Origin: JBLIOB01 sp047639575
GTDB lineage: Bacteria > Bacteroidota > Bacteroidia > Flavobacteriales_D > Parvicellaceae
Length of the DNA: 11,072 nucleotides
Assembly: GCA_047639575.1 (NCBI GenBank)
Contig: JBLIOB010000128.1
Span: 1-11,072 of the forward strand
Direction: 5' to 3'
Under the pieces are notes generated by a model that ran no database searches, had not been told where the DNA came from, and worked only from the letters and a program-made list of their open reading frames with translations. Position 1 is the first letter of the stretch. Every line of letters starts with the position of its first letter. Both the position numbers and the translations under genes were made by a program. This document shows, piece after piece, positions 1 through 6,559 of this stretch.

Positions 1-973
1 CACCATTATATGTATGATCCAACGACTTATAAAACATTACGGGCATCAGATATATTGGATTGAACTTATTGTCATAAATCGATGAGTTTCCAACAGAAAT
101 ACGGATTCGATCGAAGGGCTTAAATGTAAACATATTGGCCACCACAAATTTGGAAATCATGAATTTACGAACACCTGTTGATGTTACCAGTACATTTGCC
201 GAATCCAGTTGTTCGGAAACAAGCCAACCATGTATATAGTTCATTTCAAACCAATCGGTTGGATACAATTTAATCGTTAAATATCCAAAAGAAGGGTTTC
301 TATCAGAAAATATATTTGCACCATTATAGTTGTTTCCCCAAGTAAAATCGTCTTTAACAAAACCTGCTTCACCCCACTTCCAAGATCCAACAATGCCTCC
401 CTTCATTTCACTCCATTCTGCACCTCCATTTGACGTGAATTTATAATTACCTCCTTGCATGCGCGTAATCTGATTGCTTTCCGCAACAACTTTATTTACT
501 CCATTATCCCGTAAACTAGCATACATGCCTAGATTATTCCCAAAATAAGCAAAAGCCTCTGCCCCTCCTCTTCTATGATAAAAAAGTCCACTATCATTAT
601 ACATGGTTTGCAGGCTTAAAATGGGATTTACCGAAAGGGTGAAATTTTCATCGTTATGGTACAAAATATCAAACCTTTTACCCCACTCCTTTCCCTCATT
701 TAATTCCTTACCAAAATCTTTCAAATAGAATTGCAATTCCCCTTTCTGACGCTTATTTAAAGTTTGGTCTTCTTTCAAACTATCAGAAATACTGCTTAGA
801 TTCTCAGCAATTGATTTTCTTGAATATGGTTTTATCAAAGTACTTATGTCTATGAAACCTTCATTTGCCATTTCATCAATGAATTCATAAACTGGAGAAG
901 TTATCGGCTCATAAACTACTTGAGCATTTAACGATACTGCCGAGAACAGTAAAAAAAATAATATATATCTCAT
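1..973 (-). CDS. Wzi-like outer-membrane beta-barrel (capsule assembly family), N-terminal 324 residues, 3' end outside window
   Basis: The frame opens with ATG at 971-973, directly after the TAG of the sugar transferase, and runs off the left edge, so about 324 residues are visible. MRYILFFLLFSAVSLNA is a signal peptide with cleavage before Gln18. A helical plug-like segment follows (SPVYEFIDEMANEGFID, 26-42, then IKPYSRKSIAENL, 47-59). After that come alternating strands: WGKRFDILYH (97-106), VKDDFTWGNNYNGANIFS (206-223), WFEMNYIHGWLVS (241-253), VVANMFTFKPFDRIRISVGNS (277-297, a partial barrel hairpin) and YLMPVMFYKSLDHT (308-321). The order matches E. coli Wzi, which has its own LAWLSDRGVI...ISRAL start and WGPGYEGSLI and FSPFQSLELGAS segments; that comparison is from memory. 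Wzi helps hold capsule on the outer membrane. A last-gene position beside the initiating transferase fits that role. Confidence 0.75.
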   Translation of the reverse strand, partial: MRYILFFLLFSAVSLNAQVVYEPITSPVYEFIDEMANEGFIDISTLIKPYSRKSIAENLSSISDSLKEDQTLNKRQKGELQFYLKDFGKELNEGKEWGKRFDILYHNDENFTLSVNPILSLQTMYNDSGLFYHRRGGAEAFAYFGNNLGMYASLRDNGVNKVVAESNQITRMQGGNYKFTSNGGAEWSEMKGGIVGSWKWGEAGFVKDDFTWGNNYNGANIFSDRNPSFGYLTIKLYPTDWFEMNYIHGWLVSEQLDSANVLVTSTGVRKFMISKFVVANMFTFKPFDRIRISVGNSSIYDNKFNPIYLMPVMFYKSLDHTYNG

Positions 974-2038
974 CTATTTACTTCTAGCACCTTTAAAAAT
1001 AATATTGTAAGTCGCCTTTCTCAGGTATTTAGCGTTGGTCCGAAAAGGTGATTCTTTCCGTTCGTTTAAATAAGTGATTTCTGATTCAATAATTTCCTCA
1101 AGTGTGCCGGGCAAATGAGCATAAAATGGTGGCACCAAGCCTGGAGAGAATTCTGATCTTATTTGTTTCAAATGATCCGGATACAAACTAAGATAATGCT
1201 CACTAAGCGGCCGAACACCTACTAAGTGAATATCCCCTTTAATTAAGTTGAATAACATTGGCGTCTCATCTATAAACGTCTTTCTAAAAAATCTACCCCA
1301 GCTTGTGATTCTAAAATCATTTTTAAACTTTCCGCCCTTGCTAAGCTGGTTCTCATTATAAACTAAAGACTGTATAAACTCAGCATAAGGGTGCATTGTT
1401 CGCAGTTTATATACAGTAAATAACTTTCCTCCTTTTCCAATTCGATTAATCCTTAGAATCAGTCCAATAGAAGGTTCTTTTCTCTTCAGTTGAGGCCCCA
1501 CCTTCTTAGCAGTAACATGAATAAGGTTATCGATGTCTGCATATTCAACAATCTCGAATCCATTATATACAAGTCGTCCTAGTAGCTCAGACTTTGATAT
1601 TGGATGATTTCTTCGGTTAGTGATCAAATTATAAAACCAAGCAGTTGCTTTGAATTTTGGAAAAATTCGTTTAAAAATGAAATCTGCAGTATAATAAATG
1701 TAGTTAAGCCCAAGTGCGTACTTTGTTAACAACCTTCTTTTTCTATGATCAATTGTTTCTGCACTACAAATAAACATTCCATTTTGAACCAAACGATCAT
1801 TGACGCAATCAAAAAGTTTATTAATGTCCTTTACGTTATTTACAATTTCCAAATTAACTAATACGTCTAAATTTGGTGGAAGCTTTTTGATGTTAAAGTC
1901 TTTATTCGTTTTAACAACTTCAACTGTTTGAGCATAAGATTGAACATGCTTTTCAATAAACGATAAAAACTCCTTCGATCGTTCCCCAACGATTAAATCT
2001 TTAGTTTTCTGAAAAATAAAAAGTAAAGCTAGTGGCAT
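974..2038 (-). CDS. Sugar-1-phosphate transferase (WcaJ/PglC-type catalytic domain) with methyltransferase-like N-terminus
   Basis: A 354-residue protein. Residues 185-354 carry the bacterial sugar transferase signature: RIGKGGKLFTVYKLRTM (199-215), DFRITSWGRFFRKT (241-254), the catalytic Asp-Glu pair in IDETP (256-260), NLIKGDIHLVGVRP (264-277) and PGLVPP (299-304). These enzymes move a sugar phosphate from a nucleotide sugar to undecaprenyl phosphate, the first step of a repeat unit. The membrane-inserted helix that normally precedes GPvfFxQxRxG is not visible; only a short PSIGLILRI stretch is there. Instead, residues 55-180 (DVLVNLEIVNNVKDINKLF and onward) resemble the second half of a SAM methyltransferase fold without a GxGxG loop. 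I recall the same layout in other Bacteroidota. The start is ATG, 15 bases after the DUF354 stop, without a clear Shine-Dalgarno. The stop directly abuts the next ATG. Confidence 0.88.
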   Translation of the reverse strand: MPLALLFIFQKTKDLIVGERSKEFLSFIEKHVQSYAQTVEVVKTNKDFNIKKLPPNLDVLVNLEIVNNVKDINKLFDCVNDRLVQNGMFICSAETIDHRKRRLLTKYALGLNYIYYTADFIFKRIFPKFKATAWFYNLITNRRNHPISKSELLGRLVYNGFEIVEYADIDNLIHVTAKKVGPQLKRKEPSIGLILRINRIGKGGKLFTVYKLRTMHPYAEFIQSLVYNENQLSKGGKFKNDFRITSWGRFFRKTFIDETPMLFNLIKGDIHLVGVRPLSEHYLSLYPDHLKQIRSEFSPGLVPPFYAHLPGTLEEIIESEITYLNERKESPFRTNAKYLRKATYNIIFKGARSK

Positions 2039-2053
2039 AGGCTTTATGTGTGG

Positions 2054-3103
2054 TTAGCTAAGTTTTTCAATTATGTTAATCCATTCGTCATGAACGTCAT
2101 CACAGCTTTCCAGCATTTTTTGCTGACGCTTTTTCCACGTTTCTTTTAAATTGCTACTCTTCATTAATTCGTCAATTTTGAGCAACAGTTGGTCAGATTG
2201 ATCCGTACTGAAACCGCAAGTTAAACTGTACTTATGCTCCAATTCTTCTAGGTAACTTAACTTACCAACAAAATCATTAAACCTTATACTAGGTGTTCCC
2301 AATACTGCCGCTTCAGCCGCCATGGTCTGGCTATCGCCAATATATAAGCTGGCAGCAGAAAGCGCATCATGAATAAAACTTGGACTTACGCTTGTACGGT
2401 ATGGTTCCAAACTAGTTCCAAATTTTCGCTCAGATGTCAAATAAACCCGACCAAACGGAGATAATCGTTTAATAATCTCTAAAGCCAGCTCGTCACTAAT
2501 TCCTTTTTTCCCATCATCATGATGGGCATTTAATTTGGCAAATCGCAAAATAAAATAAGGTTGCTCTAAGTTCATTTCTTTTAGTCTCGACTTACTCTGC
2601 TGAAAGAATCTAGGGGCTAAATACGCCAGCTCATGATAACCATTGTACCCAATTTTCTTATGATTATATGGGGAAATATCGCAACAATTTGGAGATAAAG
2701 TATGTGTTGAATATTTAAACCCAAATTTAGCCAAAAAGGGAACTTCCTTGCTATCGTCTTCGTTCAAAACTAGAGATTTTTTTCGAAGTATTTTTGCAAT
2801 ATGCGTTATCACAATATCGGTTCCAATCAATATTTTTGGTCGATACCTAATACATATCCCAAATAGCCTGATTTCGCGTTTCAATACGGCCCAATACAAG
2901 CCTAATCTGCTTGAACTATGTCTCGCTTTCAGATAAATGGTCTTGAACTCAACGCCCTCCAAAAGTTCAAATAACACATCCTTTTTTCGTGCTACGTAAA
3001 TAATTCTATGACCTTTTTCGCTAAGCGTCTTAGCCACAAATTTTACATTATGGTAATGGGCTGGGTGCCCCATATAGAACAAATAAGTATTACTCAAAAT
3101 CAA
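2054..3103 (-). CDS. DUF354-family GT-B-like protein, probable glycosyltransferase
   Basis: A 349-residue protein with a two-domain GT-B layout like that of UDP-GlcNAc 2-epimerase and MurG-type transferases. The N-terminal domain begins with a beta strand and the hallmark MGHPAHYHNVKF (11-22), then LSEKGHRIIYVARKKD (27-42) and LVLNEDDSKE (111-120). The C-terminal domain has YIGDSQTMAAEAAVLGTPSI (254-273), equivalent to the nucleotide-sugar-binding segment of GT-B enzymes. DUF354 proteins are common in bacterial and archaeal glycan loci but have no generally established reaction; transfer of a sugar to the lipid-linked intermediate is inferred. The gene overlaps the formyltransferase by 14 bases. 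The likely start is TTG at 3101-3103 or at 3095-3097. An in-frame TAG lies at 3113-3115, and the first ATG (3071-3073) would delete the first strand of the fold. Confidence 0.83.
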   Translation of the reverse strand: MILSNTYLFYMGHPAHYHNVKFVAKTLSEKGHRIIYVARKKDVLFELLEGVEFKTIYLKARHSSSRLGLYWAVLKREIRLFGICIRYRPKILIGTDIVITHIAKILRKKSLVLNEDDSKEVPFLAKFGFKYSTHTLSPNCCDISPYNHKKIGYNGYHELAYLAPRFFQQSKSRLKEMNLEQPYFILRFAKLNAHHDDGKKGISDELALEIIKRLSPFGRVYLTSERKFGTSLEPYRTSVSPSFIHDALSAASLYIGDSQTMAAEAAVLGTPSIRFNDFVGKLSYLEELEHKYSLTCGFSTDQSDQLLLKIDELMKSSNLKETWKKRQQKMLESCDDVHDEWINIIEKLS

Positions 3104-3896
3104 ATTTTTCAGCTAGTACTAACTTCAGGTTCTTCTTTGTAATAATTTTTTTTCCTCTTTTGTGAAAGTCTCTCGCCTGTTCTTTGGTTGGAGCTTTATG
3201 GTAGCTTTCCGGGTATTTTGATGGGATTATTCTAACCCCCTTATCCATAATCTCTACCAGACCTTTTGCTAATAGGGCTTTGGTTTTTGAAGCCAAAGAA
3301 TATTGCGTGTCGGATTTTAATATCTCAAAGGCTTCCTGGAAAACAATTTCACCTGCATCCAGCTTTTTCTCCATGGTGTGTATTGTTGCTCCTGACTCCT
3401 TATCGCCTTGATAAATCATCCACCAACTCCCAAACACACCTCGATGACTGGGCAGGAGTGTTCCATGCGCGTTTAAACAGTGCTCTTTTGCTATTCCAAG
3501 CAATCTTTCCTGGAATAATTGTGGTGGGGAAATTGAAATGATATAATCAGGTCCCAACTTTTCTATTTCACTCAAATATACCTCATCATTAATATCCTGA
3601 GTTTCAATTTGAAGTACATCGAAATGGTCGTATAACCTCCGAACAGAATACCATGGTTTCTTTTTCTTAAAGAATTTGATTTTTATCATTGCCCTAAACA
3701 CTATAAAAAGCTCTCCGAACGTGTATATTTTAGTCCTTTCTAGAAACCAATTTGTCATGGACTTGTTTTTACGATGCGGTTTAAGGCAGGTAGCCCCAAT
3801 TACTTCAAAAGAGTTTTGATTTTCAAGTATATACCGAATTGTTTTAGGAATATAAAACGGTTCATCTTGTGATATAATGAATACTTTCTTTTTCAT
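3090..3896 (-). CDS. Formyltransferase-family protein (FMT/GART fold), likely sugar N-formyltransferase
   Basis: A 268-residue protein with the formyl-transferase core. LNAHGTLLPSHRG (141-153) supplies Asn142 and His144, and KLDAGEI (178-184) supplies Asp180, the Asn/His/Asp triad that transfers the formyl group from N10-formyltetrahydrofolate. The N-terminus (ISQDEPFYIPKTI, 8-20) and the C-terminal SYHKAPTKEQARDF segment (231-244) match a subgroup found in polysaccharide loci. The C-terminal OB-like domain of methionyl-tRNA formyltransferase is absent, and the protein is shorter than the roughly 310 residues of Fmt. A likely role is to formylate an amino sugar on a nucleotide carrier, as VioF- and QdtF-type enzymes do; the substrate is inferred. 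A basic, hydrophobic stretch at 60-82 could touch the membrane. The start is ATG in an ATGA overlap, so translation is coupled to the NodB-like gene. Confidence 0.87.
   Translation of the reverse strand: MKKKVFIISQDEPFYIPKTIRYILENQNSFEVIGATCLKPHRKNKSMTNWFLERTKIYTFGELFIVFRAMIKIKFFKKKKPWYSVRRLYDHFDVLQIETQDINDEVYLSEIEKLGPDYIISISPPQLFQERLLGIAKEHCLNAHGTLLPSHRGVFGSWWMIYQGDKESGATIHTMEKKLDAGEIVFQEAFEILKSDTQYSLASKTKALLAKGLVEIMDKGVRIIPSKYPESYHKAPTKEQARDFHKRGKKIITKKNLKLVLAEKFDFE
3101..3103 (-). other. TTG start codon of the DUF354 gene
   Basis: Only CTG, TTG and ATT codons lie between the in-frame TAG at 3113-3115 and the ATG at codon 11. Starting at codon 11 would give MGHPAHYHN and lose the first beta strand, so one of the TTG codons (3103 or 3097) is preferred. 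No Shine-Dalgarno is visible and the site lies inside the upstream gene. Confidence 0.6.
3893..3896 (-). other. ATGA stop/start overlap between NodB-like and formyltransferase genes
   Basis: The ATG of the formyltransferase gene and the TGA of the NodB-like gene share four bases on the minus strand. This is a classic termination-reinitiation junction and supports tight co-expression of the two proteins. Confidence 0.9.
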
Positions 3897-4654
3897 TTCT
3901 TCACATATATCGCCTTCTTGACAACGTTTTTAGAGTTTTGCTGAATTAATTCGCTTACCCAATGAAGTCTATTATCTGTCCATCTTTGTGGGTGAATATT
4001 TTGCATGATTTTATTTGGCAAAACGCCCTTGTTTATTTTTTGAATTAGGTCGAATGTAGATTTAAATTCATAGTTAAACTTAGAGTTAACCTTGTCTCGT
4101 ACGCTAACCTTAAAATTGTTCCAAGACCGCCCAGTATCGGTAATATAAAGCACTTCATTGAAGTCTAAATCAAAATACGGTTCTCCAACAATGCCGTATT
4201 CTTTGTAATTCAATGTATTCCAAATATCTCGATTATCAATTTTAGATAATGGGCTGCCATGCATACATATAGTTTGTACTGGATAAAAGGCCTTAAGTTT
4301 TTCCAACCATTCTTCAAAATGTTCTTTCGCCAACTCTACGTTTCCGTTTGCTAACGATAAGTCTTCATAATGATAGCCTATTTCATGTCCTAAACCGGCA
4401 ATTTTTCTTATGATTTCAGGATCAAAACTGCTATCAACACATCTGAAGTAATAAGTAGCTGTTAATCCCATGTTTGCCTGAAGAGTTGCCGTCATCAATG
4501 AATTATTTGGCCTTTTATCTACATCTTGTCTGAGTATAATGAATTTGGATGGGTTTTGTTGAATCTGATCCAAATATGAACAACCACTATAGCCTTGATC
4601 AACTATGGCCTCTAAAAAAAGTTGGTATGTAGCTAACGTGAAATCTTTAGACAT
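3893..4654 (-). CDS. NodB/CE4-like polysaccharide deacetylase-related protein with altered metal site
   Basis: A 253-residue protein related to polysaccharide deacetylases. The first catalytic motif is LRQDVD (41-46, with Asp44 and Asp46). The second is GHEIGYHYEDL (89-99): His95 matches the first metal-binding His of the CE4 H-x3-H motif, but the position of the second His is Leu99, with Glu97 and Asp98 next to it. Other likely active-site segments are MHGSP (131-135), DTGRSWN (173-179) and IHPQRW (220-225). There is no signal peptide, unlike secreted deacetylases, so a cytoplasmic substrate is likely. The protein resembles a group of uncharacterised proteins from O-antigen and capsule loci that share the GYHYE and HPQRW motifs; I recall this group as WbmS-like but cannot verify the name here. 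It overlaps its upstream neighbour by eight bases and its downstream neighbour by four (ATGA). Deacetylase activity is possible but not shown. Confidence 0.8.
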   Translation of the reverse strand: MSKDFTLATYQLFLEAIVDQGYSGCSYLDQIQQNPSKFIILRQDVDKRPNNSLMTATLQANMGLTATYYFRCVDSSFDPEIIRKIAGLGHEIGYHYEDLSLANGNVELAKEHFEEWLEKLKAFYPVQTICMHGSPLSKIDNRDIWNTLNYKEYGIVGEPYFDLDFNEVLYITDTGRSWNNFKVSVRDKVNSKFNYEFKSTFDLIQKINKGVLPNKIMQNIHPQRWTDNRLHWVSELIQQNSKNVVKKAIYVKK

Positions 4655-5822
4655 CCAGCGCAGTTTTTAATTCGTTCAACGCCAAATGCATCCACCCTTG
4701 TCCCCAACGCATCATTGGCGTCTTCACCTTATGTGAGGGGTACTTTTTATAAATCATATGTCCAGTGTTTAGGTCTTGCATATTGTTGACAGTCCAATTT
4801 GCAACCGTTTTGGCAAATTCTAAATACTCTCCAGAATATTCTTTCAACCGTGAGAAAGTAATAATTCCTTGTGCTTGGTTATGAATATCAGCGGGCCATT
4901 TCTTCGGCAGTCTCCACAACGCCCTTCCGTCAGCCGTAAATTGGTGACTTTTGTAAAACTTTAGCCCCTTTTTTATCGCGGCTAATAGTTCTATAGACTC
5001 GTCATTACAAATTATTCTGTGATAATGCAAAGAATCCAATATGTACCCTTGATGAAAATCAATTTGATTTCTTTCTTCTTGCGTTGAATAATTTATACTG
5101 TAATTCCATGAGCCATTTTCTTTTTGTCTATTCACTACGAAAGAAGCCGATCTGGTTGCCATTTCCTTGTAGTTAACATCACCAGACAAATGGTATAGCC
5201 TAGCAAAGTGCTCACACCCCAACATAGACGCATTATAGCAACAATCGACCATTTCTACACTATAGGAATAACAAATCCCTGTTTCATCTTCAGTGACTTC
5301 CAGCTGATTTAGTATAAAGTCTCCAACCGAAAAAAGCACGCTCTTTGCTTTTTCCGAATTAGTAGCTAAATAGTATTCGTAGATTCCTTTTGCTATAAAA
5401 ACGCTGGCAACAATAGTTGGAGAATATGCCTTAAGAAATTTAACTGGGCTGGCCCAATCAAAATTATATCCCCAGCAATATTCATCGTAGTCTTTGGTTC
5501 GCAAAGAAAGAAGCAGTTGAAACAATTCGTCCATTAATGGTCTTAGTTTCTCGTCTTTCGTTCTCTGATATTCTAAACTATATGAATGTAAAAAAAGGCC
5601 AATACCCTTAGGGTTGACTTCCTTTTTTATACCCAAAATCTTTCTAAAACTCCAAGGGTTTCTCTTTTGAAATTGAATTGCAAGAATTGGTGGCCACTTA
5701 CCCCATTTCTTAAATGGAATGGAACTAGTTAGCGTATCATATGGGTCGTAACCAGTAAAATTTTCACTTTTAACGTAATGATCTAGCTTGGAATAAGCAG
5801 ATTCCAGATTTTCTCGACTCAA
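4647..5822 (-). CDS. Alpha/alpha-toroid-like protein of polysaccharide loci (uncharacterised)
   Basis: A 391-residue soluble protein with no signal peptide and no membrane segment. It is made of repeated helical pairs with conserved aromatic and acidic positions, such as YCWGYNFDWASP (115-126), CCYNASMLG (194-202), NGSWNYS (236-242), DFHQGYILDSLHYH (255-268), WPADIHNQAQGI (309-320) and MMRWGQGWMHLAL (370-382). This pattern suggests an (alpha/alpha)6 barrel as in polysaccharide lyases, unsaturated glucuronyl hydrolases and glucuronyl C5-epimerases; the fold is inferred. Relatives in Bacteroidota glycan loci are sometimes labelled delta-aminolevulinic acid dehydratase, which the sequence does not support. 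Because it seems cytoplasmic, it may act on a lipid-linked or nucleotide-linked sugar, or be a structural partner. It overlaps the NodB-like gene by eight bases. The start is TTG: an in-frame TAG lies at 5829-5831 and the first ATG is codon 97. Confidence 0.75.
   Translation of the reverse strand: MSRENLESAYSKLDHYVKSENFTGYDPYDTLTSSIPFKKWGKWPPILAIQFQKRNPWSFRKILGIKKEVNPKGIGLFLHSYSLEYQRTKDEKLRPLMDELFQLLLSLRTKDYDEYCWGYNFDWASPVKFLKAYSPTIVASVFIAKGIYEYYLATNSEKAKSVLFSVGDFILNQLEVTEDETGICYSYSVEMVDCCYNASMLGCEHFARLYHLSGDVNYKEMATRSASFVVNRQKENGSWNYSINYSTQEERNQIDFHQGYILDSLHYHRIICNDESIELLAAIKKGLKFYKSHQFTADGRALWRLPKKWPADIHNQAQGIITFSRLKEYSGEYLEFAKTVANWTVNNMQDLNTGHMIYKKYPSHKVKTPMMRWGQGWMHLALNELKTALDV
5820..5822 (-). 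other. TTG start codon of the toroid-like gene
   Basis: TTG lies ten bases after the lipoprotein stop and nine bases after an in-frame TAG. The conserved N-terminal region (GYDPYDTL, 24-31) has no ATG or GTG ahead of it; only a CTG at codon 6 competes. No Shine-Dalgarno is visible. Confidence 0.72.
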
Positions 5823-5832
5823 GGAATTCTAA

Positions 5833-6525
5833 TTAATTACTAAACCACTGGATATTGCGAACCATTAATAGCGTATCGTTTGAAGCGGTGTCCGTTTCAA
5901 AACATTCAATGCTCATTATATCTTGAATGTTCACATAGTCTTTCTTATAGAAATCTATCAACGGTAACTGAACGCTGACAAATGAAGTATCATTTAAAAC
6001 ATCTGTGGAAACATTAATTCCTTGACTTAGATAGCGTATACCACAATTTTCAAGGTTGGTTGTTACCGTTCCGCTCATTTTTACAAAGAACGTAGATATT
6101 GTACTATTTGTTGGTAACAGGGCTTCAAATCTCATAAATCCGCCTTTGAATTCTACACCGTCAACTGGATTTATGGTCGACAAGGTCATGACTGAATATC
6201 CGGACAGCGTATCTCTGCCGAAAAACATTACCAATGAACTATCAGTTGAGTTCTGGTACACTATCGTGTCCACATTACCTTTACAGGAGTTAAAAGCCAT
6301 GTCTTCTGTAGTCTCTATAGTGCCCCAAACTCCTGGGAGACCGTCAGTCCATAACTTATAATTTAAATCATGATACGAACAAGACCCATCATCAACTGTT
6401 GCTCTTGGATCATAAGTCAAAGAAAATTCATCCATGCAGCCAACAATTTCGGATTCTGGCTTTCTGCAGGATCCAAATATAATTGCCGACCAAACCACAA
6501 TCAATATTATATTCTTAAACGTCAT
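5833..6525 (-). CDS. Small lipoprotein with GC...DGSC element and beta-rich, CBM-like domain; function unknown
   Basis: I do not recognise a named family for the full protein. From the ATG at 6525 it is 230 residues. It has a lipoprotein signal peptide: Lys4, a hydrophobic core, then FGSC with lipidated Cys20, followed by RKPESE. Residues 29-51 form a GCMDEF...DDGSCSY element, resembling the cysteine-containing GCTDxxAxNYxxxAxxDDGSC elements seen in many secreted Bacteroidota proteins. The remaining 180 residues are Ser/Thr-rich and look all-beta. Their end (VSVQLPLIDF ... MVRNIQW) resembles the last strands of jelly-roll carbohydrate-binding modules; that is an inference from pattern only. 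It follows the oxidoreductase by 34 bases and precedes the toroid gene by 10, so it is co-transcribed with sugar enzymes. A TTG 18 bases upstream could extend it to 236 residues, but ATG gives the better signal peptide. It probably acts at the outer membrane. Confidence 0.8.
   Translation of the reverse strand: MTFKNIILIVVWSAIIFGSCRKPESEIVGCMDEFSLTYDPRATVDDGSCSYHDLNYKLWTDGLPGVWGTIETTEDMAFNSCKGNVDTIVYQNSTDSSLVMFFGRDTLSGYSVMTLSTINPVDGVEFKGGFMRFEALLPTNSTISTFFVKMSGTVTTNLENCGIRYLSQGINVSTDVLNDTSFVSVQLPLIDFYKKDYVNIQDIMSIECFETDTASNDTLLMVRNIQWFSN
6373..6441 (-). other. GC...DGSC element in the lipoprotein
   Basis: These codons give residues 29-51 (GCMDEFSLTYDP, then RATVDDGSCSY), with two Cys flanking an acidic DDG turn. 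In Bacteroidota the element is usually found in large secreted multi-domain proteins, often as tandem copies. Here a single copy follows the lipidated Cys by nine residues. The disulphide and a possible metal-binding turn are inferred. Confidence 0.75.
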
Positions 6526-6559
6526 TCGATGTCTTTGTATCAAAAATAGGTGAAAAAAG

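Noticed and set aside
2748..2936. Plus-strand open frame opposite the DUF354 gene
   Set aside because: It is antisense to a conserved protein, and the translation shows no domain. The same reasoning applies to plus-strand frames at 3266-3541, 6056-6361, 7095-7298 and 9765-9956.
3090..3896. Housekeeping methionyl-tRNA formyltransferase (fmt)
   Set aside because: The C-terminal tRNA-binding domain is missing, the N- and C-terminal segments match the glycan-locus subgroup, and no def or other translation gene is nearby.
6541..6543. TTG as the start of the lipoprotein (236 residues)
   Set aside because: The ATG at 6523-6525 gives a compact signal peptide with Lys4 and a lipobox at Cys20. The TTG adds MIQRHR with no better ribosome site.
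6542..6559. T-rich run after the oxidoreductase gene as a terminator
   Set aside because: The minus strand has two T runs here but no GC-rich inverted repeat before them, and the next gene starts within 34 bases.
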